A stretch of DNA of 64,000 nucleotides from Hyaloraphidium curvatum (Eukaryota; Monoblepharomycota; Hyaloraphidiomycetes; Hyaloraphidiales; Hyaloraphidiaceae), in contig JAIVFI010000024.1 of NCBI GenBank assembly GCA_025558095.1, positions 310,001 through 374,000 on the forward strand. Direction: 5' to 3'. The notes beneath the pieces were generated by a model, which saw nothing but the letters and a program-made list of their open reading frames with translations, did not search any database and was not told the origin of the DNA. Both the position numbers and the translations under genes were made by a program. Positions within the stretch are counted from its first letter, which is position 1; each line of letters starts with the position of its first letter. Positions 9,388 to 22,469 of this stretch are shown in pieces.

Positions 9388-11382
9388 ATGCTCTCCTCTG
9401 CCAACCCCAACAAGGAGAATCCGGGCCCGCAAGGGCAGAATGCTGGTGACAGTGATCAAGTCGTAGCGTCGTCCTCGCCTATCCAAATCGCCCACCACAA
9501 GTCCGCCGGGCACCCGCAAGCTCCGGGCGGGCGGCGCGAAGCGAGATACGGCTATCGCAAGGCGCAGGCCCACCCCGCCGCCATGTCGATTTCGCAGGCA
9601 GACTCCAAGCGCCCCAAGCCTTCCGTCTACGAGGCTAGGAAGCCGCCGCTGAAGCTTTCGGATCCCGCGGCGTGGCCGCTTCCGACCGCTACCCGCAACT
9701 TGAGCCCCAAGGCCAAAGTCGCGACGAGCCATACTCATTCTTCTCGCAATGCCGGCTTCGGGGGGCGCAGGTCCGGGGACGTGCACGGCGCAGCGCCGGA
9801 TGTGCACGAGGACGCGCGAATGCTCGGCGGATTGGTCGGAGACCGTCACGGATCGTTGGACTCTATCCAGACTCAGGATATCCATATCGCCGACGCTATG
9901 TCTATGGACATTATCAGCGTTTCCAGCGGTGAGATATGCTACTTGCTTCGATCGCGCTACGTCTGACTGACACTGGCCCCAGCTCTGAGCGTCGACATCC
10001 AGAGCCTTTCCGATAGCGATCTCGACAGCAGCGAGGCTTACCCGGAAGGAACCGTTACCCGTTGCTCTACGCCATCTCAGGAGGGGCGCGAGACGGTTGC
10101 GACGGAATCCTCTTCGCTGCCGGACAACATTTCCCTGTCCCTGCTCACTCAGGAGCCGCGAAGCGTCGACGCGCTGGACAATGAGCAATGCGGGAACGAG
10201 CCATGCTCGTTGGAACGGCGTCTCGAGCAGCGTCAGAAACAGATCGACTACGGGAAGAACACAGCGGGCTACGAGCGGTACACGAAGATGGTGCCAAAGT
10301 GAGTTCGCGGTTTATTCTCGCCTCTCTATTGTTCGCTCAACGACTCTGTGCAGGAGCAAAAGGAAGCGGGGAGATCCTCAGACTCCGGACAAGTATGCAT
10401 CCTACAGCAAGCGTGCGTGGGACGGGCTCGTCCGCGTCTGGCGCCGCAAGCTGCACGCATGGGATCCTCCCGGGCTTCCGGTCTCGGCGAGCCACGTCGC
10501 GAAGCTGCAGAGGCAAGCGCAGCAGGCTGCCGATGCCGCCGCATTGGCGGAGGAGCACAACCGCGTCCACTGTTTCGGGCAAGGCCTTGAGGAAGGGGAG
10601 ATTCCGCAGCCCACCTTTGCAATGGTTGTGGGGTACGCTGTCTCCCGTGCAAAGCGCTTGTTGCTGGCATGCTGACGATATCCACTCGTAGAACGCGCAG
10701 TCTCGCCTTCCACCGCCAGTTGCCTGTACCAGTAGTGCCAACGCCGACACCGCAGGCACAGAGCATCGTGGCCAGCGGCAACGGCACTGCTGTCCCGGTT
10801 TTCACAATCCTGCAAACTGTTCCTGCGGATGACGCTGCAGCCGTTGAAGCGGATCTCGAGGCCATGACCAACGAGCTCAAGTCCATGCTTTTGCATCCCG
10901 AACCGGCGCCTCCTTCTGAGGAGGCACTCGGCGTCGATTCGGAAGAAGCAAACGGCGAGGCATCTGTTGCGCAATCGGAAACTGGGGAAGCGATCCCCAA
11001 AGAAGGTGTCGATGAGCCATCCGTCTTTTCCGGCACTGGAATGGTTCAGAGCGGTGTTGATGTTGCACCAGAGGAGAGTGATCGTACGCCGAAGGAGCTG
11101 GAGCAGCTGCCAGCTAGTGGGGTAGCCAACGAGGCTGCTGCGTTGCCCCCGGTGCCGCCTGCCCCCAAAGTGGAAGTCGAGATCGTGATCTCCAGAGCTA
11201 GGAGCCCGCAGCTGCTCTCGCCGTCGTCGATACGGAGCTACAACTGGGCGGACGATGCGGACGAAGAGGTGGATTGGGAAGTGACGGAACTGAACCAGGA
11301 GGACGGGCCGGATCCGATTTCCTTTGACGATAAGGACTGCGTCACGGACAGAGAGATTGAGGAGGGCGAAATCGTTGAGTGA
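9388..11382 (+). CDS. SLBP: Histone RNA hairpin-binding protein (SLBP)
   Basis: Binds the 3' stem-loop of non-polyadenylated, replication-dependent histone mRNAs and controls their processing, translation and decay. Four exons (9388-9928, 9983-10298, 10354-10632, 10692-11382) give 608 residues. The RNA-binding domain, about residues 262-335, spans exons 2-3: RQKQIDYGKNTAGYERYTK, then TPDKYASYSKRAWDG and VWRRKLHAWDPP. This is the conserved order, with TPDK in place of the commoner TPNK. Flanks are long, low-complexity and acidic, so the protein is roughly twice the length of human SLBP. Introns are 54-59 bp. The start is the first ATG of the frame; the frame itself opens further upstream with a GTG codon. 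The 3' end converges on the sulfhydrylase gene with 211 bp between. Confidence 0.9.
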
Positions 11383-11571
11383 TTCCTCTCATCACATGTA
11401 GAGCAGCTGCCATGTACCCAGTTATCTTCCCGACGTATCTGTGCGACCTGCAATAAACTCATGCAAGTCGTCATATTTATCGGGTTGGGCGGAGCACCTG
11501 CCTCGCACTGGATGTCAGACTGCCCTAGAGGTTCGCGGCGAATCTGTCGCAAAAGATTATAATTTTTCTCA

Positions 11572-13463
<1,892 letters not shown>

Positions 13464-13947
13464 GGTGAGGGTCCTGGCAGGATGGGCGATCAGAGGTGCG
13501 TTCCACCGCTGTGGGCAACCAAAACGCGGCGCATCGGGCAGCCATGAGCCCATTAAGCGCCAGAGAGCGCTCAAAGGGGGTCGAGGAGGGCAGAAGGGCG
13601 GCATATCACGGCGATGCCACCGTCTCCCACTGGGGGAGGACACCACGGCTCCCCGAGCCCCCGGAGCGCCATCCCGCGTTTACCGAGGCCGCAAAGGAGC
13701 CTTCCAAGAAGCTCACAACTCGCAAGCAAGGAGACGTACCTTCCTTCGTTCAGGATGGGGTGTCGGTGCAGGCGCTGTGCGTTTGTTGGAGGACCCGGAA
13801 ATTGCGATCGCGTCATTCGGAGCTCTTGCATTGCCAATGCACCGGTTGCTCATCGTCGAAAGGCCCAGTCGAATGCGCTCTAATCTATGCGGAAATGGCG
13901 CAACCAGTCTAGCACGATGTTGGATCAGAGACGAAACAACGTGATGC
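13464..13947. other. Intergenic, 5' flank of the sulfhydrylase gene
   Basis: No supported gene. The stretch separates the 3' end of the GNAT gene from the start of the sulfhydrylase gene, both on the minus strand, so it should contain the sulfhydrylase promoter. I see no clear sulfur-regulator site and no tRNA. Confidence 0.4.
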
Positions 13948-14982
13948 TCAGATTCCCCATCTCTGCTCTTTCATGGCGATGGAAAAACCGCACTTCAAGT
14001 ACAAGGGGCTCACGTCCTCGTCCGCAGATAGTAGGAGGACATCTGCGCCATTTGTCCCGGCGTATTCAACGCAAGCATCGACCATCCGCCTCGCGTAGCC
14101 TTTTCCGCGGTACGCCTCGAGCACACCGACGCCAAAAACCATCGCAAACTGCGGCGAGCCCGCGTGCTCCTCGGGTTCCAGCAGCACGGATGCGCAACCA
14201 ACGGGGAGGACGTGATCCGATACAGCCGGCGCGGAGCTCCGCGTCCTCCTCGATTCAAACGGCGCAAAGCAAATAAGGTGGATCCAATCGTTGCGACCGC
14301 GATCGACAGCTTTCGTCCCGTCGAATGAGGACACGAAGCCCTCGGTAACGTATGATCGGTAGTAGGACTCCTTCCCGTAACTGGTGGAGCCGAAAGCGGG
14401 CCCTTCGACCTCGAACACCCTGCGTCGCACGTCCTCCGCCGTCAAGCACGGCCTGAAAGAGCACCGCAGCTCCAGATCGGGCTCGAAGGCACCCTCCGTG
14501 GTCCTCGCCATCACAAAAACCTTCTTGGAGTGCGGCTTGTGCCTAGAGCCGTCGAGCACCTCTCCGTCCGTCAGGTTTTTGAGCCCGCGGGCACGGAAAG
14601 CCGATACAAGCTGCTCGTACGTGCAGCCTATATTGGCGTAGTCCTTGTCGTAGGCGATAAAGACCACCGTGGAGGCACCGACCGGGGGTGCTTTCACGTG
14701 GGAGACCGCCTCCGCGACCGCGGCCTTCCGCCCCTCGTCGCTGTCTGCGGCGCCGTGGAACTCCATGAGAATGATCACCGCCTCTGTGTTGCCGCGCTTT
14801 CGGATCACGATGAATCGCAGGCGCGACAACAGGCTCCCGGAATCCAGGGGGAACGACACGTCGCGTTCCTCGCCTGGCCATTCGGGATGCCGCGAGGGGT
14901 CGTATGAAGGCACCCGAAAGTGCATCGTGAGCTCGCGGCTCAGGAATCTGCACGCTTTCGACGGGAGCGAGGGGTCGTCCAT
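13948..14982 (-). CDS. GNAT-family N-acetyltransferase-like protein
   Basis: Intronless frame of 344 residues with an ATG at 14982. The last third carries a GNAT fold: a strand with FAMVFGVGVLEAYRGKG, in which RGKGYARR is the acetyl-CoA pyrophosphate-binding Q/RxxGxG/A motif, then a helix with MVDACVEYAG, a strand VLLLSADEDV, and LYLKCGFS, the usual 'fYeklGF' end of the domain. The first 200 residues are not recognised; they contain VVFIAYDKDY and a possible second, degenerate alpha/beta unit. Substrate unknown. Lack of introns is unusual among its neighbours and could reflect retroposition or transfer, but base composition and codon use look like the rest of the window. Confidence 0.7.
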   Translation of the reverse strand: MDDPSLPSKACRFLSRELTMHFRVPSYDPSRHPEWPGEERDVSFPLDSGSLLSRLRFIVIRKRGNTEAVIILMEFHGAADSDEGRKAAVAEAVSHVKAPPVGASTVVFIAYDKDYANIGCTYEQLVSAFRARGLKNLTDGEVLDGSRHKPHSKKVFVMARTTEGAFEPDLELRCSFRPCLTAEDVRRRVFEVEGPAFGSTSYGKESYYRSYVTEGFVSSFDGTKAVDRGRNDWIHLICFAPFESRRTRSSAPAVSDHVLPVGCASVLLEPEEHAGSPQFAMVFGVGVLEAYRGKGYARRMVDACVEYAGTNGADVLLLSADEDVSPLYLKCGFSIAMKEQRWGI

Positions 14983-15129
14983 CGTTGGCTCGTCGGCCGA
15001 GACGCCCGCAATCTCTCGCCACTAAAGTGCGCCAGGAGCCACCATAACGATGGATAGAGCGGATCTATAAGCAATGAGCAAATACAGCAGAGACCCCACC
15101 GTGCGCCAGCCACGACTTCCCAAGCCCGA

Positions 15130-17220
15130 TCACCTGGTCTTCTTCGTGATCTCGTCCCATTCAGCTGGCGGCGAGTCTTCCCCATTCAGCGCCTCGGGCG
15201 AAATGAGCGTGTCCCCCGTCGCGTGCGGATCACCGCCGACCCCGTTCGAGTCCGCCTTGGCCGCCCCGTTGGTCGCCCCGTTGGCGTCCGCGACTTCCCC
15301 GTTCATTGCAGCCTCCTTCTTGGCCTTCCTGGCCTGCTTCGCCTTGCGCACCCTTTCCGCGCACCCGCACGTGACCATGGTGTACGCCGCACGCTTGTAG
15401 AACCTCCCCATGGACGCCAGCGTGGCCTTGGTCCGTGCCCAGAAATCGGCCCACGTCTCGGGCCACACCGAGGTGACCATCTCCCAGAGCCACTTGCCGA
15501 TGAAGATGCTGGGCTCGTCGATGAAGAGGTGGAAGATCCAGGCGAGGACGAAGCAGATGGGCGCGTAGATGAAGTAGCAGGCGGCGATCATGGGCCAGAA
15601 GGAGAGGCCCATGGCGTTGAAGTCGATCACGAGGAGCGGCACGATCGTGAAGAGCACCGTCTCGTGGATCAGGTAGAGGCCGAAAGAGATCTGCGCGGCG
15701 AAGGGGTTCAGGGGCCTTCCCGGAATCGGCGAAGAGACACCAACCTTTCCCAGGAACTCGAACGGCCAAGTCTCCAGCACCCACTGCCCCCACCGGCAGA
15801 TTTCCGCCCACACCATCACAAGCGTCGCGCTCAACCACAGGCTCGTGGTGATCCCGTGCCAGTTGACCTGCGCGCCCATCGTGCCGCGGTAGAGCTGGTG
15901 CGGCAGCACGCCGTAGTCGATCGGGTTGCTGATCTGCGGCACCCAGAGCACCACCGCCGCCATGCCCATGAGCGCAAACTCGAGGGCGACGAGGTAGTAC
16001 CATTTCCAGCGCCTGACCGTGTCCCAGAGGCCCTCGACGTCGAGGTCGGCGAGCAGCAGCCCGATCGCAAACATGAAGTTGTAGTTGTAGGTCCACCAGT
16101 TCATCGTGATCAGCACGGCGTACATCATCCAGCGCCGCATCGGCAGCAGCGAGATGCACAGGGTCATGAGGTAGATGAAGTTGGACCCTGCGGTCGGGCG
16201 TCAGCGCAAGGGCACAGGCCGCGGCCAGGGAAAGCCCACCCCAGTACTCGTACGGGATCGTCCACAGCGTGCTTCCCCTCACGAGAATCCAATCCGCGTT
16301 GCCCCATCCCAGCAGGTTGAAGCAGAAGATGACGTACTCGCCAAAGTTCCGGATCAGGCTCCACCCCGGGGTCTTCATGTCCGGGCTCCCCAGGATGACG
16401 CCGGCCTCATTGGCCGGCTGCGTGGCGCCCTGCGCGGCCACCTGCCACTGGATCAGCGCGGCGGCTGCGCAGGGTATCAGGAGGCGAAACGGGCGGCGGA
16501 AGACGGCCGAAGCGAGGGCGGAGAAGCGCGGCTTGGGACCGTAGGCGGAGCGCAGGAAGGAAGCGGTGATAACGCGGCCCGAGAGGATAAAGAAAAGCGT
16601 GACGGACCAGCCGCCGCCCCTGTCGGCCGCGGGCGGGTCAGCGGGAAAACGTTGCAGACGGGCGGGGCGACCCACCAGAGCAGGTTGAACGGCTTCATGT
16701 CCGCCACCTGCGGCTGCGACTTGCGGAACGTGGCGTCGACAAAGTGCCCGTTCATGACGAAGAAGGCGGCCAGGCCGCGGAGGCCCTCCAGGTACATCAG
16801 CTTGCCGCCGCCCGAGACGGTCTGCTTCTCCGGGTTCGTGAAGGGCGCCGTCACCTCGGGGGCTGCGTGGCCGTTGGCAAGCGAGCCATTTGCTTGCCCC
16901 GCGGCCGGCTGATCGGCCGCGGCCGGTGCGAGCGGGTCGGCGGGGGCATCGGGCGGCAGCAGGGCGGTCGTCGACACGGCGGGCGTCGGAGCGTCGACGC
17001 CGAGCGTGAACGACGAGGGCGCCGAGGCAAAGGGCGCGCGCGGCACCGCGACGGAGAGCGGCGGGCGCGGCGGCGGCGGCAGCGGCGCGGGCGGCGGCGG
17101 CGGGTCGTCCAGCGAGTAACTCCAGATGTCCGAGATGGGGTCGGGCGCCGGCACGCCGCTGCCCACGACGGAAGCGCCGCCCGCTCCGGGCGGCGTCGCC
17201 GCGCTCGGAGAGGGAGCCAT
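15130..17220 (-). CDS. Acyltransferase-3 family integral membrane protein
   Basis: Predicted multi-pass acyltransferase that would transfer acetyl or other acyl groups to an extracytoplasmic substrate. Three exons (17220-16676, 16619-16240, 16187-15130) give 660 residues. A Pro/Ala-rich cytosolic N terminus of about 140 residues precedes MYLEGLRGLAAFFVMNGHF, the family's first membrane helix with its conserved R and H. Further hydrophobic segments include VTLFFILSGRVIT, FCFNLLGWG, FMFAIGLLLADL, ISFGLYLIHE and FVLAWIFHLFIDEPS, about ten helices in total. The C-terminal tail is Lys/Ala-rich then acidic. Intron 1 (16620-16675, donor GTGGGT) joins NLLW|GGGWS and intron 2 (16188-16239, donor GTGGGC) joins YEYW|GSNFIYLM; both restore the family pattern. 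Substrate not predictable. Confidence 0.83.
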
Positions 17221-17372
17221 GGCGGGAATGGGAGCCAGAGGTGGTTGTTGTCGTCAGTCCCTGGAGCGCTGGCCGCCCAATCATTCCACTTTGGTCGTCG
17301 ATGGCAAGAGCCCGGTCCTCAATTCATTCCATGCGATCAGCAACTACAAACTCAATGCATCCGACCCAGCAC

Positions 17373-19566
17373 TCAATACTCCTGCACGCTCGGGAGGAAA
17401 TTGCCCGTGACTGCGCGGCGATCGCGGTCAGCATCTGTTCGCACACGACGGCAGCGCGAGGCACCCACTGAGTATCGGCATCCCGTACCTGTCCCTCCGG
17501 ATCGTGAAGCTGAAGCAGCACGGCACCGTCTTCCTCCCCGACGGCGCCGGCATCACCGCCGACGAGGACCCGCGCTTGCCCGGCGGCCCCGAGATGGACG
17601 CCCTGCGCTCGCGCTCGGCCGTCGCCAGGTCCGACGCAAACAGCTCCGTCGCGTTGCCCGCCAGCAGCCCCGGGTGGCCCATCGGGTTGCCGTCAGGGTT
17701 TTTGAGCACGCAGCTGGTGAGGACGGCCTTCTGGCCCTCGTCAAAGGCGATGTTGCCGTACTTTTCCCAGTAGTTGACGGCGCTGTCCTCCTGCATCAGC
17801 TCGTAGATGCACGTGCGGCCCATCGAAAGCCGCTCCATGGGGAGCTGCACCAGGTTGGCGAACTCGCGGTTGGACTTCCAGATCTCGCCCGTGCGCCGCC
17901 ACAGGCACGCCGGCACGCCCACGGACGTGAACACGCGGTCGTACTCGAGCAGCAGCCGCTCGAAATGCTCCTCCACCAGCACCAGGTCCAGGTCCGTCAG
18001 GCTCTGCCCCACGCTGCGGAACGCGGGGCGGATGGCCGAGATGACGGAGAGGATGCGGTTCCGCGAAGCCGGCTCGACGTGGTTCTCCATGTAGTTCTGC
18101 AGCCGCACGTAGCCGTTGTGGTAATTGTACGGCTTGAGCAGGCCGGCCTCGAACTTGGCGTGGATCACGCGCGTCAGCCGGTCCTCCTGCGCGTCCGCGT
18201 TGTCGTCCGGGTCCGCGGCCGTGAGGATGAACCTCTCCGTCTTGTCCCGCGCCAGGCCATCGCTGCTCGGCGTCGAGATCTGCGGCGGGGGCTGCAGCGA
18301 GGGTTGGTGCGGCGTCGGCGGGGCGCCCGAGCCGCCGTGGGACGGTCCGCCGTTCAAAAGGCCGCCCGCGTCGTGGGTGGACGAGAGCAGGATGGGGTGT
18401 GACTGGGATCCGACGAGGTCCCTGAAGTGCCCACCGTCGTCCAGCGACGACAGAAAGTCCGAGAGGATGGAAAACTCGTGGCCCGAGTGCTCGGCGGCGA
18501 AGAGCGGCGGGAACGCGGCCAGGCTGCCCAGGCCGTAGCTGTCCAGGTTCGCCAGCGCGTGGTCGTGGTCACCAAACTCGTGCAGCTGGCCGGACTCTGT
18601 CGTCAGGGGGTGCGTGGAGGAGAGGAGCGGGCCCAGGACCTGGGCGGCGGTGGTGGCGTCGAAGCCGAGGAGGTGGTTGCCCGATCCCGAGGCGGACATG
18701 AGGCCGTGATCGCTGGGGGAGACGAGTTCGGGGCTCGTGGAGCGCACCGACTGGCCGTCGGCGCCGGCCTGCTTGTTGTCGTCGTGGCAGAGGTGCGCGA
18801 TGTTCCGCTATGGAGGTAGGCGGATCAGCATGGGAGACAGCCGCGCGGCGGGCTCGGACGCACCTTGACGCAGCGCTGGCACGGCCGGCCGACATCTGCA
18901 GGCGACAACGAACGGGATTGCAACGGAGGAAACGCGTGGTGAAGCGTTGGAGGGTCAGAAGCCGCCGAGCCGTCTGCAGCCGGACCACGCACCGCAGGTC
19001 ATGTGCGACCGCCTGCAGTAGACGCAGGCCTGGGTGACCTTTTTCCGCTTCTCCTTCTTCGGCTTGTCGCCCTTGGCGTCCGCCTTTGCGGCCTTCTTTG
19101 CGGCGGCGTCCTTGGGCTGCCTGGGAGTGCCCGAGGGGCCGGGCGCCCCGCCGCCCTGCAGCCCGCCGTCCTGCACGCCCAGCGGCAGCGGCATCCCGTG
19201 GTTCAGGCCGTGCAGGCCGTCGAGGTGCGCGCGCGCAAAGTGCTGCAGGCCGAGTGCCGCGGCGGCGTCGTTGATGACCCACTGCGGCTCGAGCGGCGCC
19301 AAGCCGCCCGGCCCGCCGACTCCGTTCAGCGCGAGCGGCGGCAGCGACGCGGCGCGCTGGCCGTCCGCGGGCACCGCGCCGCCGCCCCCGCCGCCCGGCG
19401 CCGTGCGCGTCTTGGCCGGCCGCGGCTTCGGCGCCGCGCCCGGCACGGAGCCGTCCATGGCAAAGCTCGGCGCCAGCGCGGCCGGGAAGGCGGCGTGCGA
19501 CTGGCGCGGGTCCGGTGTCACACACACAGCGTGCGCTGGAGGGGCGATGGATGGCGACTTGGCCAT
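17373..19566 (-). CDS. Zn2Cys6 transcription factor with PAS-like region, Ert1/AcuK type
   Basis: Fungal-type transcription factor; the Ert1/AcuK/AcuM group regulates gluconeogenesis and use of non-fermentable carbon. Four exons (19566-18993, 18895-18864, 18807-17469, 17410-17373) give 660 residues. The zinc cluster is split over three exons: ACVYCRRSHMTC, then a 32-nt exon coding DVGRPCQRCVK, then RNIAHLCHDD. The six cysteines are 181, 184, 191, 197, 200 and 209. A basic KKEKRKK stretch precedes it. The C-terminal half holds a PAS-like region with CLWRRTGEIWKSNREF, MGRTCIYELMQEDS and CVLKNPDG, then CCFSFTIRRDRYGMPIL. The last intron (17411-17468, GTGGGT) joins ILI|TGNFLPSVQEY, which fits the family's C terminus; without it the frame runs on into unrelated sequence. 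The target pathway is inferred from family only. Confidence 0.86.
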
Positions 19567-20255
19567 GACGTCGCCAAATCGCTGGGGCGTCTCCCTTGCT
19601 GCCCACACCCCCGACGGCCCCGGTCGGCCTTCCCTGCCCATCCAATGACCGTCAGTCGATCTCGAAGGACAGTCCGGCCCGCGGAAAACACGAGGGGGTT
19701 GCGCTTGATCGCGAGGGCCGTGGCCGTTCCCGCCCAGCAGCCACATTGCCCGCCCTAGGTTCAACAACAATCGCAGATAGCCGCCAGTCATGTAGAAAAG
19801 CACTATGCAGCAGTGACTGACTGGTCCAAATGAACACGGCAAACTGTTGCCAGCATCGCAAGCCCCGACTGTGACGCCTCGATCGCCACACGGCCTCGCA
19901 GCCCGCATCGCGCCCGAATCGCGCCGGCGGCGGGTCCATCGCGTTTCATCCATTCGAATAGTGTCTGGCAGCTCCGGATCGGTCTTGCTGTCGGCCCTGC
20001 GGAGCTCTAGTGAGGGAACGGAGTGGAGACTCGGGGTCCCTTCGGCGCCTCCTCCATCGCCGGCGTCTGCGTTCGCCGCTCCCAGGGTCCCCCCCTACTC
20101 CCGCCACTCCGCGCGGCCCGCGCCCGCCCTTCCTTCCGCGCGCCTCCGCACGCGCCCGGCGCCCCCCCGCCGCGCCGCATCGCCCGGCGCGGCTCGCCAC
20201 AACGGCCGGCCGACGTTTGTCGAAGGCCGCTCTCGGGCTCGAAGGCGACGACGAG
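19567..20255. other. Intergenic between divergent transcription-factor and kinase genes
   Basis: A 689-bp head-to-head region. Several frames are open because of GC content, but none shows a protein family. An AT-richer patch near 19780-19850 could lie in the transcription-factor promoter, while the 20040-20200 stretch is very GC-rich and is probably kinase leader. Nothing else is recognised. Confidence 0.4.
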
Positions 20256-22386
20256 ATGGGGTTCCTCGATCTGTTCCGCGGCAATTCGTCGCCAAATGCC
20301 CAGAAGAAGAAGGACTACGAGATGGAGCGGGTGCGTCGGCCTTCTCGTCCTGCGCAAGGCAGGGCAGGCCCTGACCCCGCGCAGGTCCTCGGCAGCGGCA
20401 CATACGGCGAGGTTCGCCTCGCGACGCAAAAGAGCACGGGCCGCAAGGTGGCCATAAAGGTCATCTCGAAGAGGTGGATCCCGCGCCGGCCCCGGCCGGG
20501 ACCGCGCTGACGGCCGCCGAAGCTTCCTCAAGGCGCACGGCAAGACGGACATGGTCGAGAAGGAGATGTTCGTGCTGGGGCTGATCAGACAGCCGAACAT
20601 CATCGAGCTCATCGACCACTTTGAGTCGTCGGACAAGGTTGGACGCGCCGCTGCTTCGGAGTCTCCCCGCTGACCGTGTCCCCCGCCTCAGTACTACCTC
20701 GTGTTCCCAGTGTGGGTGCCTCCGCGCCGCCGAACGCGTTCCGCAGAAGCTGAATCCCCGCAGGGCGACGGGCGGTGAGCTGTTCGACAGGATCGTGGAG
20801 CGCAAGAGGTTCACGGAGCGCGATGCGGCCATCATCATGGCCACCGTCGTACGTCCGCGCCGCCGGCTGGCCTTTCCCGGAGCTGACCGATCTCCATCTC
20901 GTCTAACTATGGGACGCCGCAGATCAACGTGGGTCTCTTTTGGCCCCGCCTCTTTTGCGACCTCTGACCCCCTCCCCTCCAGGCCGTCGCCTACCTGCAC
21001 GACCCGCCGCACCTCATCATCCACCGCGATCTGAAGCCCGAGAACCTGCTCTTCTTGACGAAGGAGAACGACTCGCCGATGGTGCTCGTGGACTTTGGTA
21101 TCTCCAAGGTGCTCACGTCGCCCGAGGACCAGCTGAAGACCGTGATCGGAAGCCCGGGGTACACCGGTGGGCGGCGCAGCTCGCTTGTTTCTTGTGGCCA
21201 CACTGACTTTGTTTGGTCTGGTTCCTACAGCTCCCGAGATTCTCCGCCGAGTGCCGTACGGTCGCGAGGTCGACCTGTACTCCTGCGGCGTTAGTACCCC
21301 GCGCCTCCCCGCCTCCACTCGCTCAACCCGTCCCTGCAGGTCATCACCTTCACTTTGATCGCCGGCTACTCCCCGTTTTACGCTGCCCAGGACAGCACGG
21401 CGATGGCTGACGCGGTGGTGACGGGCAAGTGGAAGTTCGAGGCGCCGGAGTGGACCAACGTCACGCCCGAGAGCAAGGACTTCATCAAGCGGCTCATGCT
21501 CATCAACCCCAAGAAGCGCATGACGGCGCACGAGGCCATGGACCACGTCTGGCTGACGTCCAACTGCCCGCCCGGGTACATCGACCACCTGAAGAGGATG
21601 AACGAGCACTGCATCGCCGCCGAGTACAAGGCGCTGGGTCTGGAGATCCCGCCGGAGGGGCCGGTAGCCCCCGCGGCCGCAGCCGCAGCCCCCGCGCCGG
21701 CACATGCTGTTGCGCCCGAGGCGGCGCAGGCTGCCGCAGTTGCGGAGCCCGCACCGGCACAACCTGCTCCCGCGGAGGCCCCCGCCGCGGTGGCCGCGGC
21801 GGCCGCGGTTCCGACGCCCGCTGCACCGGCGGATTCCCCGCGCCAGGACACCGCCGCCTACAACTCCATCCTCCAGACCCTCGACCGCTACCAGGCCCCC
21901 ACGGGCGCGCAGAACCTCCTCGAGATCCACGCGATCGCCGCCGAGAACCGCCGTTCGCGGTGGCACACGATATCCACCAAGGCGCTCGCGCTCAAGGAGG
22001 TCGACCTGCTCTTCCAGAGCGTGCACATCAAGCACGCTCTCAAGGAGGCCGCGTCCAAGGCCGCGGCCGCGGGGAGGACGGACAGCTTCGCGTCGGACAA
22101 GGCGGCGCAGTTCTCGGACGACGACGACGCGGCGCCCGAGTCGCCCGTCAGGATCGATCCCAACGATTCGATCAACAGGAAGGTGTTCAAGCTCGCGCCG
22201 AGTCCCGAGGCGCTGGCGGCGTACGAGGAGCTGATGAAGCAGGAGTGAGTAGGAATATGGTCGGCAAATGCACGCGCGACTCATTACGACTGCTCGGACA
22301 GGGCCGCGGAACTGGAGCACAGGGCCACCAACGAGACCGCGGGTCTGCTGCAATTGGCAGGAGAGACCGGGGCAGCGAAAAAGTAG
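20256..22386 (+). CDS. Calcium/calmodulin-dependent-type protein kinase (CaMK family)
   Basis: Ser/Thr kinase of the CaMK group. Ten exons (20256-20330, 20385-20473, 20523-20637, 20692-20711, 20764-20848, 20923-20928, 20983-21166, 21231-21289, 21340-22244, 22302-22386) give 540 residues. Motifs in order are the Gly loop LGSGTYGEV, VAIK (Lys50), HRDLKPEN (144-151), VDFG (Asp167), GSPGYT|APE and VDLYSCG. The kinase domain ends near PKKRMTAHEAMDHVWL. An Ala/Pro-rich linker follows, then a tail with RRSRWHTISTKALALKEVD and acidic stretches; I cannot place a calmodulin-binding helix with certainty. Exons of 20 and 6 nt lie inside the kinase domain. The six-base exon ATCAAC adds Ile-Asn in TV|IN|AVAYLH, giving the normal spacing of the E helix. 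The last donor overlaps a TGA, so retaining that intron would remove the final 27 residues. Confidence 0.9.
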
Positions 22387-22469
22387 CGCGATTCTTGTTT
22401 CCGGGGCAAGGTTTGGAATATGGGCGGATCGAACCTCAACTGCGAAGCTGGCTACATGCGGCGCGGAAA

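Noticed and set aside
15230-17284. A 684-codon minus-strand frame across the acyltransferase locus
   Set aside because: It contains parts of the real second exon, but elsewhere is Arg/Ala/Pro-rich shadow. The hydrophobic helices and family motifs fall in the three-exon model instead.
20461-22353. A 630-codon minus-strand frame antisense to the kinase
   Set aside because: Produced by GC-rich third positions of the kinase on the opposite strand; no domain, and it crosses the kinase introns with no change in composition.
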